Below are positions 44,999-58,000 of a DNA stretch of 64,000 nucleotides, piece by piece. Under the pieces are notes generated by a model. It saw nothing but the letters and a program-made list of their open reading frames with translations, was not told where the DNA came from and did no database searches. The stretch spans positions 5,023,500 through 5,087,499 of the forward strand of contig CM031603.1 in the NCBI GenBank assembly GCA_018398815.1. Direction: 5' to 3'. Position 1 is the first letter of the stretch, and the number at the start of each line of letters is the position of its first letter. The DNA comes from Conus ventricosus (taxonomy: Eukaryota > Mollusca > Gastropoda > Neogastropoda > Conidae). The position numbers were made by a program, and so were the translations under genes.

Positions 44999-45249
44999 GT
45001 TGTTGTGGCTTCAACGTATTGCTCCTGGCTTCGCCGTTTTGCTTCGTTGTTTTGCTTCACCTGCTTTAAGGCTGCCTTTTCAGGTGGCCGCCGACGGAAC
45101 TTTGAAAATGATCCTGTGATTATTGATTCAGGACTCTGATAAGTGCTTTTAGTGGCCGTCTTGAATTTACGTTCTCAAGTGCGAACCACAAAAACCCCCC
45201 CTTTACTTTCCCCCTGCAAGCACCGCCCTGTCTATTGTGTGAATGATTC

Positions 45250-45252
<3 letters not shown>

Positions 45253-45326
<74 letters not shown>

Positions 45327-45408
45327 AGAGAGAGGGAGAGAGGTGGAGACAGACAGACAGACAAAGAAGTAAACAGACAGACAGACAGACAGACAGAGAT
45401 GTGGGAGT
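45253..45408 (+). repeat. (GT)n and (CAGA)n microsatellites
   Basis: A long GT tract (45253-45322) is followed by GAGAGAGG and (ACAG)n. The 95-aa frame across it is not a gene. Confidence 0.95.
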
Positions 45409-45472
45409 GAATGAGGGAGAGAGAAACTGATTAATTAATTTTTTTTAATTTATAATTTTATTCTGGTTTAAA

Positions 45473-45761
45473 ATGAAGCCCGAAGAAGTTAGAAAGCTTA
45501 CTAATATACTTCACACTTTTGAATTGGAAGGTTAATAGAGAAAGGTTAAGGAGCAGGTTTGAACAATCAATTACTGATCTTTTTATTCACATAAATATAC
45601 AAACAAGCGTGAAGAAGGCCATCAGTGAAATACCAGATTCTTGGCCCCAACCGGCTATAAAATTGTTTGCCATATTAGGTGATTATATAGCTTCTCAAGA
45701 TGTTAATTTGACTTTTTCTACCAGCCCTGAAGGAGTAACTATTCGCTTTAATGAAGATTAG
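45473..45761 (+). pseudogene. Small Polinton-like gene 1 (paralogue of gene 3), frameshifted
   Basis: ATG at 45473 directly after GGTTTAAA gives MKPEEVRKLTNILHTFELEG and stops. The continuation is in another frame, 45519-45761, with RFEQSITDLFIHINI, a variable part and AISEIPDSWPQPAIKLFAIL...DYIAS. The part from the AISEIP block on resembles gene 3 (AISKIPVS...PPVKVLLTVLIDYI). So genes 1 and 3 are likely tandem duplicates. No known domain; function unknown. A single indel near 45525 would explain the break. Confidence 0.55.
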
Positions 45762-45835
45762 GTTTTACGATTAGAAAAGACTATAAATAACAGTTGAATT
45801 ACAATTATTTTTTAAAATTTATTTTAGATTTAAAA

Positions 45836-46099
45836 ATGGCTGCCAAACTTAGTGTATCTGATTTAAAGAATTGTAATGAACTATTTAACGAGACAATGAA
45901 AGCGTTAAACATTGATTTTAGTGAATTTGGTTTTGAGAATGATGTAAACAATATAATAAATGATCATAGTGAACTATTTAACGAAGCAATCAAAGTGATG
46001 AACATTGACTGTAGCGATTCAGAAAAAGCTAAAATGCTGGCCGGTGTTATTGTAAGGTTAACGTGTCTTGAAGTGTTGCAACGCTTGGGTGAAGAATAA
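45836..46099 (+). CDS. Small Polinton-like gene 2 (87 aa)
   Basis: ATG at 45836 after GATTTAAAA opens an intact 87-codon frame; an upstream in-frame ATG at 45794 exists but lies before the TTTAAAA motif and is less likely. The protein contains an internal repeat: NCNELFNETMKALNIDFSEF and HSELFNEAIKVMNIDCSD. It is acidic and helical. The repeated LFNExxKxxNID unit may have arisen by duplication inside the gene. Function unknown. It lies between the two paralogous genes 1 and 3 and shares their start context. Confidence 0.55.
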   Translation: MAAKLSVSDLKNCNELFNETMKALNIDFSEFGFENDVNNIINDHSELFNEAIKVMNIDCSDSEKAKMLAGVIVRLTCLEVLQRLGEE

Positions 46100-46156
46100 A
46101 AGCGGGTTTTACTTACTTTTATTTTTTTAATTTACGTAAATATTGTGGCTTTAAAA

Positions 46157-46515
46157 ATGACGACCCCAAGTAAATTCGAGGACGGAAAACTATATACGAT
46201 GGAAGAAATATTTGATATGAAAAAAAACAATTAAGTGAAACGTTTAGTGAATTAGACATGAATATTATTAACCCTACAAACGTTCATGAAAGCGTAGCAC
46301 ACGCCATTTCTAAAATCCCAGTCTCTCTTCAGATGGGGCCACCAGTAAAAGTGCTATTGACCGTTCTGATTGATTATATAACGCCTGATGATAGTAACAT
46401 GGAAGTCTGGGTTTCAACTAAACAGAAAGAAGTAATCAGCTATCACGACTTTAACTCTAACTGGCTGACTACATGCTTACACAGTTTAGCCATGCAAGTG
46501 AGGAGGCAAAGTTAA
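46157..46515 (+). pseudogene. Small Polinton-like gene 3 (paralogue of gene 1), frameshifted
   Basis: ATG at 46157 after GGCTTTAAAA opens MTTPSKFEDGKLYTMEEIFD; an A-run near 46218-46226 shifts the frame. The open part 46258-46515 has NVHESVAHAISKIPVS, PPVKVLLTVLIDYITPDD and MEVWVSTKQKEVISY. It resembles gene 1 and a fragment upstream of polymerase copy 1 (2900-3260). Its end overlaps the polymerase start (46473) in another frame, a sign of compact viral-type organisation. Function unknown. Confidence 0.55.
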
Positions 46516-49080
46516 GGGGTTCTGGCTGGTCTGAAATCAGATTGAGACAAACAAAGTTCTATCCTATAGTGGCAATTCTTACCTTCCTCTCCCAAAAGAG
46601 CTAGAGTTAAAAAAGAGCGGTCTTAAACATACATAATTCTGACAACATGTGTTTTATGTGGTGTGTTTTAGCACATTTATATCCTGTTAAAACTCATGCA
46701 AACAGAGTTTCCAATTATGAACAATATAAGCAAGAGCTGAACTTTGATAACAAAACTTTCCAGTAAGCATAGAAAGCATATCTCAGTTTGAAGAGCAAAA
46801 CAAACCAATCACTGTAAGCGTAATACACATGGTCTGTAGAAGCCAATCTAGTGCCTCTAAGGATTTCTCCCAACGCCCCACTTAGGTGAATCACTTGACA
46901 AGCATGTAGACTTAATCATGTTTGCAAATAGTAACAAAGAGCCATTATGTATTAATTAGAACAATAAGCAGGCTTATGGCCTATACGTCAAAGGATAAAT
47001 CTAAACAAGGGCTTTGTAGAAGGTGTTTGGTCAGAATCCCTACTATAGAAGCAGCTGCCAGTCATAAGAAGCATTGTAAAAGTTTTGTAGACTGTGAAAC
47101 CAAACCCTCACACCCAAACCAGGGTCTAAAGTTAGTTTTAAAAATGTACGCAAATGCAAATGAGCCCATACGTGCTTTATGCTGACTTTGAATCAATCTT
47201 GCCCCAGTACTATGGCGCCCACAACAGCAAGAACAAAAAACACCTTATTAACCCACCATCAGATCTGTTCGTATGCGTTTATTGTTGTTAGGTCAGACGG
47301 TCAACACACGACGCCCGAGATTTACAGAGGCCCCAACGCAGCTAGTAGATTTTTTAGAGCAGATGAAACAACTTCGCAATTACTACTCTAACCAACTAAA
47401 TCTTTCAGACATTGTTATGACTCCGAAGACCAAGAACGTTATGACTCATCTACACACTGCTGGATTTGCGGCTTAGAGCTAACCCCTAACAGTAAAGACG
47501 CGACAGTAAGAGACCACATCACATTACTGGAAAGTTCAGAGGGGTTGCACACAACAATTGTAATCTTCAACTTAAGGTTGACCTAAGACATGGAAACTGC
47601 CTATCTTCTTTCATAACTTACGAGGCTACGATTCTCATTTTATCATGCAAGCAGTAACTTCTGAATATAAGAGGGTTACCTGCATTGCACAGTCTTCAGA
47701 AAAGTACATGACTTTTACTCTTGACTCTTTATCCTTTTATGACTCTGCCCAAACCCATTTGATGGGGAGTTTAGATAAGTTAGCGGGATCTCTACAAGAC
47801 TTTCCAATAACTAAACAATACTTTGACCCATCTTTAGTGCGTAAAGGCGTCTATCCTTATGAATACATGAACTCGTGGGATAGGTTTGATGAAGACTCAC
47901 TTCCTCCTAAAGGCGCTTTCTTTTCTAGTCTTAGAGGCAAAGACATAACTGATGCTGACTATGAATGCGCACAGAAAGCCCGGACAGAATTACACTGTCA
48001 AACGATGGGCGATTATCACGATCAATATTTATTGCTGACGTGTGTTTATGGCAGACGTCTTTCAGAATTACAGATCTACATGCATGAAACATTACTGTCT
48101 AGACTCGTCACATTACATCTCTGCCCCTGGCCTTTCTTGGGATGCCTTCTTAAAGTCTACAAACATCAAGATTGACTTAATTTTCTGATCTACCCACACT
48201 TCAGATGATTGACGACGGTTTAAGGGAGGTATTAGCATGGCCTCACATCCCTTTCTGCAAAGCCAACAACAAGTATTTAGACGATTATGATCCCACTAAA
48301 CCATCCAACTATCTAATGTACTTAGACGCCAACAATCTGTATGGATGGGCCACGAGCCAGCCGCTTCCATTACGTAACTTCAGATGTACACAGGGGATGG
48401 TACAAATAATATTCAAGGAGCATTAAAGTGGTTGGGCAGTTTAACGTTAGATCAACAGTATGGGTTTTTCTAGAAGTAGACTTAGAATATCCTTATGAAC
48501 TGCATGACCTTCACAACGATTATCCTCTGCCTCAGAAAGCTTAAAGATGACCCCCACAGAACCTCCTAAACTTGTTCCCAATCTTCGCCACAAACTAAGT
48601 ATGTTTGTCATTACAGACTGTTACAGTTTTACCTAAGACCCCGGTTTGAAACTAAGAGCTGTTCATAGAATCATTGCTTTTGACCAAGAGCCCTTTATGA
48701 GACCATACATCAAGAAGAATACTGATCTTAGAACCCAAGCCACTGACGCTTCAGAAAAAGACTTCTTTAAAATTGATTTTAAAAATTTTTTGACGACAAT
48801 TTAAACCGTTTTAAACCCCAGAAGCAAAAAGCCCTTTTAAAACACAGACCTGACTCTTTTTTTTCTAAAACCCCCCCAAAAAGATTTTCTAAAAGGATTT
48901 GAAACAGAAGAAAGCTAAAGGAGTTGATGGATGGTTACGACAAAATGCGGATCCAAAAGACAGTCCTTTAAAAATTCAACCCTTGAAAAAACAAGAAAGA
49001 AATTTTAAAGGGATAAAGGGAAAGAACTTAATGGGACAGTTTTTAAAAAAAATATGTTGGTTTGAGGAAAAAGATTAAGC
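46473..49080 (+). pseudogene. Protein-primed type DNA polymerase B, copy 2, frameshifted
   Basis: Likely start at 46473; EEAKLRGSGWSE follows (46491-46526), then FMWCVLAHLYPVKTHANRVS (about 46649-46710). A Cys/His finger lies at about 47010-47090 (LCRRCLVRIPTIEAAASHKK). The exonuclease motif ADFESI is at 47181-47200. The open frame 47645-48175 holds LDKLAGSLQDFPITKQYF and a segment with SLRGKDITDADYE. The palm motif YLDANNLYGWATS is at about 48319-48357, and the RAVHRIIAFDQ-like block is near 48655-48690. The motif C region (YTDTDS in copy 1) is missing; only the DPKDSPLK block (48954-48977) and a corrupted tail remain. Sequence quality drops sharply from about 48780. Confidence 0.85.
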
Positions 49081-52000
49081 GTTTAGCCAAAATTTCCCTG
49101 TAATAAAGAAGGCTAAGGGAAAAAGTAAAAAATTTTTGTAAAAAAAAATTTTAAAACTCAGGGAAAACTAAAGCAAGCTCTCTTTAAAAAACAAAGAAAT
49201 TTCATAACCCCAAAAGTTAATCACGCTCTACTCTTCATAAATTTAAACAAAACTGCTGTTAACAAAAAATTCTAGTCTCTAACAAAAAAAGGAAAAACTT
49301 ACGTCAGTCCTGATTTTCATATGCTGAAGGGCATTGGAGAATTTTAAAAAATTTAACTTGAATGACTTGGTTTTGTACTTAAACTTAAAAACCCCAAAAC
49401 AAGAACTTACTTAAAAAACCAAAACAAAACTTATTTAAGAACCTAACAAAAAAATTTAAACAAAACAAATAATTTACTTGTAATTTACTTGCACTTAACT
49501 TTAAAAATTTATTTCTAAAAAAAAACCCTTTTAACTTGTACTTACCCGGTTCTTAACTTGAACTTTTTTAAATTTTTTAAAAAAACTTTTCCATAAAAAT
49601 GGTTTCCTACAGCAGGAGGTTTGCATTTTTTTGCAGAACCCGGGTTCTTTTTTTTTATGTGGGGACGGTGATTTGCTGCTAAGTTGGCTTAGGAAAATTG
49701 TATGCTAAAAAAAAACCCCCCCGCAAAAAACAGAAAGCCCCCAATACATAATGATACATTTTAAACGTTTGTTTGTGATTGTGATTTTTGGTTTTTAAAT
49801 TTTTGGGCTGTTTTTGGCGGCGGCGATGTTGTAAAAATTACTAAAAATTTTTTGTTTTGCTGTTTGGGTTTTGGGCTTTTTGCAGTTTGTTCCATTCGGG
49901 CTAGTTTACCCCAAACCTCAACCCCAGGACTTTTAAACTTAGTAAACAACTCACTTTGTTTTTACATTATTTGTGGCACTTTGCTCCTGCGGAGGGTCCT
50001 CCCCGGGAATGTCCTGTGGCTTTCTTCTCGTTCTTTTTTTTTTTATTGCATTAAATTTAAAAAGGTTAAAAATTTAATAAAAATAAAAGTAATTAAATTT
50101 CCCTTAAAGAATGGGAATAAAAATTGTTCCAAATCTGTAAGGGCATGCCCAAAATCAAGAGTTTCTAGGGATTTTTAAAAACCCGGGATTTTGTGATAAG
50201 CTTTATTTTAAATCTTCTTCTGAACCCCCCCTGGCCCCATCTTACTTACTAACTTAGCAAATAGACTAATCATTTTTGACCCACTGATCTAACTATTTTT
50301 GCCCCCTAACTGCGCTTCTTTACCTAGCGTAGTACTTCTCAACGTCTAAAAGTAAAACGTTGTTGAACCTTTAAATACTTAGTTCAGTGCCAAAATGGGG
50401 GCTAGTTTTCCCCCGAAGCCAAAAAAGTTAATCTTTTTTTAAAGGCGGGTGGTCTCAAAATTTAGTTTCTTGCCCTCAACAAAAAATTTTTTCGTCAAAA
50501 CCCTTTTTTAAAAAGCAAAAAAAAAATAATATAATATTTAAAAAAACCCATGTTTTTTAAAAACGTGGTTAATTTTTCATTTCCCTTTTCTTTTTTTTAA
50601 TTTTGGGTTTTTTCAACCCTTGAAAAATGTTTGTTAGGAAAAAAACCCCGGCCAAAAAAGGGGAAGATAGAAGATTCCCCCAAAAACTAGTTACAACTTT
50701 ATTTTTTGCAAAAAACAACAAAAGATTATTTGATTAAAAAGAAACATAGAAAAGTTTTTTTAATTTATGATTTTTTTAAATTTTATTTTTTTGTTAAAAA
50801 AAAAGATAAGTGAAAAAAGTTATAATACATTTACCACTCTGCGTGTTTAGCGGTTTTAGTATAAAAAAAAGCGTTTTAAACAAAAAACATTTTTAAAAAA
50901 TGAAGCCGGCGGAACTGGGAAGGGTTTTTGACTTTTAGGAGGGTTGTTAAGGTTATAGTTGAAATTTACTGCGGGAAAATTGCGTAAAAAGGGACTTTCT
51001 TTTTAACACGGGGGATTACCCAAAAATATTATTTCAAAAAAAGATTTTCTAGAAAATTTTGGATTTATAACGATCGCGGAGTATTTTAATAAAGGTAGGG
51101 GGGAGCTTTTGGGTTAATGTTTGGCCTTCCAAAGAATTATATGTTTAGTAAATGCGGCCGATGAGAAGAGAACGCCCATAACAAAAAAGGCAAAAAAAAA
51201 AAAAAAAAAAAAGGGGAAGATTTAGCTAAGCAAGAGACGTTTTCGGGGAAAAACGAATTGCTCCTTGGGACTTTATTAAAAAAATTTTTAAGAGAACGGG
51301 GAATGCAGAGAAACCCCTTTTACGGGAGTTGATGAAAAAGGAAGGGAATTTTATTTAGTGACAGGAAAGAAGTTTAACAAAAAACCCCCCTCCGGGAATT
51401 TCTAAATTTTATGAAGCCCAAAAGGGAAAAAAAAAAAAAAAATTTAGCTAAAAATTTGGGTTTTATTGGGGAGCAAAGGGACCCAATTTTTATATTCTTG
51501 AAACAAAAAAACTAAAAAAAAAAAAAAAATTCCCTTTTAAAAAAAAGCCCTTTCTTATGGACAAAAAGAAGTACAATACAAAAAAACAAAATATATTATT
51601 CTCCAAAAGGGTTTTGGAAAAGGGAAAAGAGCTATTGAAAAAATGGGGAAAAAGCTGCTAGAGTGTCTAAATCAACGCAAGGACTGGTTTTTCAAAACAG
51701 GAAATTTTTGGAAAAATAAATCTCCCCTCCCCCAAAAAAAGAATAATAAGGCCTAAATTTGTTTTAAAATCTTTTCCAAAAAAAATTGAAAAAACCCCAA
51801 GATGGACTTGTTGAAACTTCCACATGACAAAGTTAAAAGAAAAGTTAAAGGGTATGCTCTGACATTTTGTTGACGGGCTTAAAGATACAAAAGGACGCTG
51901 AACCTTTAACAAAAAAAAGGGCTAAACGGCTGTGGCTTTTGGCCTTTAAAACAAATATACAGCGAGGCCTTTTTAAAGTACCCAAGGTTGTTCCAGGTTG

Positions 52001-55000
52001 TTGATGGAAAAGATTTTTAAAAGGTTCGAAAACCCAGCTTTTTTTTAAAACTTTCATGTTACTTTAAGGAGGGACCCCAGGAAACCCATCTTCACAAGCC
52101 CTAGTAGAAAATTTTAAATTTAAGAATTAGCTGAACCCCTGTTTTACCTATAAATATGAAGAGAAATTATGGACAAAACGCGTAACACAGAAATGGGTTA
52201 GGGGGGTTGCCTCAGTCTTAGCGCCTTTAAAAACAACGAAGAATTTAAAGCAACATTTTTAAACCAGAAAACCAATCAAATTAAAAAAAAATTAAAAATT
52301 CTGAAAAAGGGCGCAGGGGACTAAAAAAATTTTTTTGCCGTTTGGCCTAAAAGTAAGTTCTTGTATGCTCCTGGAGAGGCGAAGGTGATTTTTAGAATTA
52401 GAGCTACAGATCCCATAGGGAAAGCTTTAGATGAAAATTTGAAGTTGAAAAAATTCATGAAAAAAACCCCCTCCCGTGTATTATTTAAGGGCTTTCCTTT
52501 AGTGGTGCTACTCCCGTCAAAAGGCCCCCCCCAAAAAAGTTTGTTTGTTCGGAAGGGGCGGGAAAAGTTTTCCCCCCAAACCAGTGATTTAAAAAAAAAA
52601 ATTTGTTTTTTTTTTTTTTAAACTTATTTTTTTTTGGTCTTTTTTGGGGTTTTTAAACCCGATCATGTTTTTTGTTTTTCAATTTTCTTTTTAAAATTGC
52701 ATCAGTGTCTACCTGTCGTGAAGAAAAAAGCTTTCTCCCCCTTTTGAAGTTCAATTTTTTTGCCGTTTTATAACCCTCACCCATGGGCCCCTTTAAGGGT
52801 TTTCCCTAAAAATTCTTCGTCTAAAAATTTTTTTTTCATCCTGTAATAAATTTTTTTAATTCTTAACTTAATGAAAAAAGTTTTGCTGTTGCAAAGGGAA
52901 ACAATGGCGTGTGCTTTTGTAATTTGGGAGTTAATTTTTTAAAACAGCACTTACAATCAAAACATGGCCCCTTCCCCAAAAACCAAGGCCCCAAATTGCA
53001 AAGGGGCCCGGGGTGAAAACCAACCCCAGAAAGCTAAAAAAAAACATAAGACCCAGCACTTACGCAAAGCTAAAAATGTGAGCCGTAATTAATAAAAAGA
53101 GTTTTTAAAAAGGTTTTCGCAATTTTTTACTAGAAACCCCCTATACTTATCCAAGTCACTTTTTTTTTTCCCTTTTGAAGTTCAGTTTTTTGCTCAAACC
53201 CTTTTAAACTGTTGAACCCCCAAATTTTTTAAATAAAAATTTTTTTATTAATTAATTTTAATACATTTTTTCTTTTTAAATTTCCTTTGGGCAGCACTTC
53301 ATCAACGAGAAAAACGCAAAAAACCCAACATACAAAAATTGAAAATGAAGTCGAAAACTTTTTAATTTTCTTTGTCAAAAATCACAGTAACCTTGTTAGT
53401 TAAACGAAAAAGGGGGTTTTTTTTCATCTCTGTTTTTAGAAATAACAAAAACGAGCCAAAGGGGGCCTTTCCAAGTTTCCAGACGAAAAATTGTATTTCC
53501 CCTTGCTAACACTTTTCGGAATTAGACTCTCCGGGGAGAATTTAATAAAAAAAAATAAAAGTAGCAGTGTTAGGCTTTGGCATTTTTGGGAATAAATTCT
53601 AGGGTTACTGGGTCATCCCCCCCTTTAAAATAAGGACTTCTTTCTGCTAAACACATATTCCCCGCTTAAAATTTATCTATTACAATCTCTTTTTCTGTTT
53701 TTTGTTCCTGGAAAAGACTGGCAAAAAAGGGGCCCCGCATTCAAAGCTTTTAAAATTTGGTTTTTCTTATAAAAGTTTTAATTTGGGGGCCCCCAAAGTC
53801 AAATTTAAAACCCCATTAATTTCGGGGGTTTTAAGCCCAGTTATTGCCCTTGTCTATAAAACCTGTATTCATTTTGCCAAATCGTTTCCCCTTTTAAATT
53901 TTCTTATCTCTTCGGGGTAGGATGCTGCTGTCTTTTTTTTTTCTATCTTAAATTTCTTTTTTCTTTTGAAAACCCCCGCTCTGTATACTCAAATCCTTTT
54001 TTTTTTTCCCTGGCACCCCTAATAGAAAAAAAACCCCGTTGTGTCTGCTATTTCTTTTACCCTCTACTGCAGTGCTTTAGGAGCTAGCTGCCTTTTGATT
54101 TTTGGCCCTCGGGGACATTCTTTTAAAAATATAAAAATTATAATAAAAAAAATTTTTTTAAAAAAGCAATCAATAATAAAAAATTACAAAAAAAACAAAG
54201 AATTAAAACGGGGGGGTCACCCCCGTAACCCATAGCTTAGCGTGCTTAGTTTTTTCAAACTGCCTTTTATTTTTCCCTTAGCCCCTTTTTTGTCCTTATT
54301 TAAAAATTTTTCATTTAAACATTTTTAAAAAACTTACTTTGTCCTTAGTGTAAAATAATACAACCGTTTTAACTGCGATCAAAAGGTTTTTTAAAGACAG
54401 ATTGTATTTTTGAGTTAAAGCCACACAGAAAAAGGCTGGCGGCCGCTAAGGAATTTTTTGACAGAGCTTTTTTTTTTTAAAACAAGGGTTCCGTTAGCCA
54501 AAACAGTCTTTCAATAATAAACAAGGTTTCATTTCCCCTCAAAAAAGCCCTATGAAAAGTTCTAAACAGTCGCTCATTTTGTCGTAGGATCAACTAAAAA
54601 ATATATTTTGCATGCCCCAAATAAATTTCCCCTTTTTTGTAAGACCTTTTTTGTTTAAATGGTTGTGTAAAATATAACAATGGGGACGTAATAAAACCTG
54701 TAATTTTTTAAAAACCCAAATGAAGTACGAAGAGTTTTCCCCAAACACCCAGAAAACCCCGCAGATAAGGAACAGTGGGGAAATTTTTTGGGCCCAAAAA
54801 ACTTCAAGCAAATCCTTCTGTTTTTATTAGAATATTTTTTCTACTTTTTAATAAGCCACGTCTTTTAGTCTGTTTTTTTTTCAATGTTTAACTGGAGCAT
54901 CACAAACCATAAAAATATGCTTTTGGTTTTGGGGCCCGGGTTCCCGTTTTTCTTTTTTGAAAAATTATTTATTTTTATACCATTCCCCTACCCTTTCTCC

Positions 55001-58000
55001 CTTCCAAACAATCTATTGTCAAATGTGCTAAAATCCACCCACAGCCCATTTTTGGGTTATTAATATTTCTTCAAATTTACACCCTAAAGGCAAAGTTTTT
55101 TTCCCTACTCGATCAACTTCAGGTATCTTTCCCTACCTCCGCGAAAATTTTTCCTTTTTCTTCAAAGTTTTGGGTTTAGGTAAAATTTAAAGCCAAAAAA
55201 CCCAACTGTTTCAGATTGCCATTTTTTGCAAAAGTAAACCCTTTCCCCTCAATTTTTTGGGATTAAAAAAAAACACTTCTGATTCTCTCTGAAAAGGGTT
55301 TTTTTCTTCAGTAAACAAGAAAAAAATTCCCTTTTTAAAGATTTCAGAGACTTTTTTAGATGTTTGTTCCAGAGAGTGTCTCGCTTGTTTTTTTTTTTCT
55401 GTATGGAGTGTTAACCCCTTTCATAAAAAATAACGTTTTTTTTTTTTATACTGGGTTAAAAATTGTTTTTGGCCTTTGGGGGTTTAGTAACAACATAAAA
55501 AATTTCAAGGGAGAGGGCCCCTAACTGTGTATTTAGTTCGGGTCTTCAGACAAAAACACAGAATCGCTGGGATTAAATGTCATTTCAAAAGAAAGTTTTT
55601 CTTTTAGTGCCCCTGGTAAAAATGGCATATGCGTTTTAAAGCTAAAAATTTTGGGGGATCCCAAAATCTGTTCCCAAAACGCTTTTGCCCCTGCCCACTT
55701 TAAAAACACCCTTTTGCACCCCCCATTTTAAAAGCCTATGCTTGGGGCCTTTTTGGGGCTTGTTTTCCCGGATAAATTTTCCTTTTTTCCCTTTTTTTTT
55801 TAGGCAGCCATAATCAAATTTTGGGGGCAAAAATGTCTGCCCGTTTTGTACAAAGATTTCCCCGCCCCCTTCCAGTTTGATTGCCATATTTTTTTAACCC
55901 GAAAACCCCTGCCAAATTAGAAACAAATAGCATTGGGAAATTATCGTTTTAATTCTTTTTGGAATTTGCTATTTGGGGAAAGTGCCGGCATTATAACACG
56001 CCCCAAGCCCCCAAGATCGGGAATTTAAAATTTTTTTAAAAAGTTTGTCCGGCTCAACTGTTGAGGGAGTATTTACAATAGAACGGTTTTGTTTAAATTC
56101 TTACCCCATGGGGTTCCTTTTTTTTCTGTATGGATCGGGGTTTCCCCAACCCGAAATATTTTAAATTTTTTATAAAAAAAAAAAATATAAAAAAAAAAAT
56201 AGGGATAAAAATTTTGACCGTTTTGACCCGGGGTTTGGTGGGAAAAGAAGATGAAGAATGCCCCCCTCATTGCAAAAAGGGACTTAAAGAAGCACCCAGG
56301 CCCTGAGTAAAAGGCAAAAGGGAAGGTTTTTTCACTCCTTAAAGCTCGTCAAGAAAAAAAGGGAGTAGGTTCTTCACTCCCTAAACCCCGTCAAAAACAA
56401 ATTGGGGACAGCAAATTTCAATCATTTATAAAAGCTTTAGGACGGAGCTACCAGGAGTGCTTGATCCAAACCGATTTTTGGAAAGATGGGGGGCTTTTTA
56501 AATTACGAAAGGTGCAGGGGGCCTTTTGAAAAAAGCTCTTAAAACCCAAAAACCCAAACAAGTTTTTAAAAAAGGGCACAATTAGGCGAAAACTCCCAAA
56601 TTCAAAGGCTAAAAATTTAAACCCCCTTTTAAAGTTTTTTTGGGGCCGAACCCGTAGCTTTTACAAAATTTTTGGGGCAAGGGGTTCCCAACACAATCTA
56701 AAAACCAAAAACTTTTCCTCTTAAGTTTTAAACCAAGAAGCGATGAATCAATTAAAAGAGCAGAAGAACAAATACAAAAAAGGGAAACAATTTTTAAAAG
56801 AGGAGACGCAAAAAAAAAACAATTGACGATTCCCATTCCCAAAGCGTGAAAACCCCTGGGGCTTAATGCTGTCTGCGAAAAAAATAAGGGGTGAACTAAA
56901 AAACAATTTACCCAAAATTTGGTGAGTAAAATAAGAGATAAAAGGGAAAAAAAAAATAAACTGGCTGAATGCAGATGAAAAAAAATTTGGGGGCGAGAAG
57001 AAAAGGTTTTTAATACACCCAAAAAAATACGGTTTTAAAGGCTACAAAGGGGGGGCCCGGTTAGAAGTGCTGTCTACTAACAAGGCAGCCGCATCACAAA
57101 CAACAGAAAAAAGGGAAACTATAAACATAATATTTTATAAAAACACTCACTAGCTGAAAAATAAGGACTCTTACGGGGAAAACAGGGGATTAAAAAAAGT
57201 TAGTATATTAACAGCTTTTGGGGTTTGCTATTTTCTAAACTCGTTTCGCTTTAACCGGCCGTGCCCCAACGGGTCAGTGGGCACCAAGCCTCACCCTGGT
57301 AAAATTTGGGAAATTAGAAAACAATTCCCATCATCTAGAAATTTAAATTAAAGAAGTTAGGCCAAAGCGCTTGTTTGCTCTGCCTGGCAAAAAAGGGCAG
57401 TGTTGTTATTTGGGTTTTTTAAATTCTATGGGCCCAAATTTTGCTGCTTATAGGGCCGGGCCAACTGGGGAAATTTAAGGAGTGTAGCGCTGGAAAATTT
57501 TTGGTGAAATAAAGTATAGCTAACCCCAGAAAAAATTTAAAAAACACAACGAGGGCTGTCTTTTCGTAAGACTTTTCCCTGTAAGGGAGATCAACCCGGT
57601 GGAGTGCTTTCTGGTGCTTTTTGGCGGGAGCGCTTATAATGGATCGTTTCCCTTAGGGGGGGTACTTTTTTTTTAAAATGGAAAAGGGGGGGGGCCCTTT
57701 TGTTTAAGATTTATTGTGCCCTACTTTTGATCATCTCCAAATTTGAGGATTTTTATTGTTTTTAATTTTGTACATGCCCCAAACTGAAATTAAGGCAGAG
57801 GGTAGTTTTAAAAATCCCTGGCCCTAAAAACCCCCCAAAAACAACCTTTGCCTAGCATGTGTAAGAACGTTTTTGAAAAATTTGTTTTTGGAAGGCAAAA
57901 ACAACAGCTAGTTTAAAAGCATCTTCTTAAAAGGGGTTTGAAATTGTTTCTTGGGATTTAAACCCGGGAGATTGATTACTAAGCTAGATTGGTCTGTGCT

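Larger units (their letters stand above)
45473..49080 (+). mobile_element. Polinton/adintovirus-like fragment, copy 2 (inverted relative to copy 1)
   Basis: Three small genes and a polymerase B lie head to tail on the plus strand. The polymerase of copy 1 is on the minus strand. The two polymerases share motifs and the upstream small gene, so these are two members of one family or sister families. The remaining genes of this copy cannot be recognised in the poor sequence beyond 49080. Confidence 0.8.

Noticed and set aside
51650..52621. Polinton integrase or another element gene downstream of polymerase copy 2
   Set aside because: The stretch is coding-like, but no catalytic or zinc motif can be read through the corrupted sequence.
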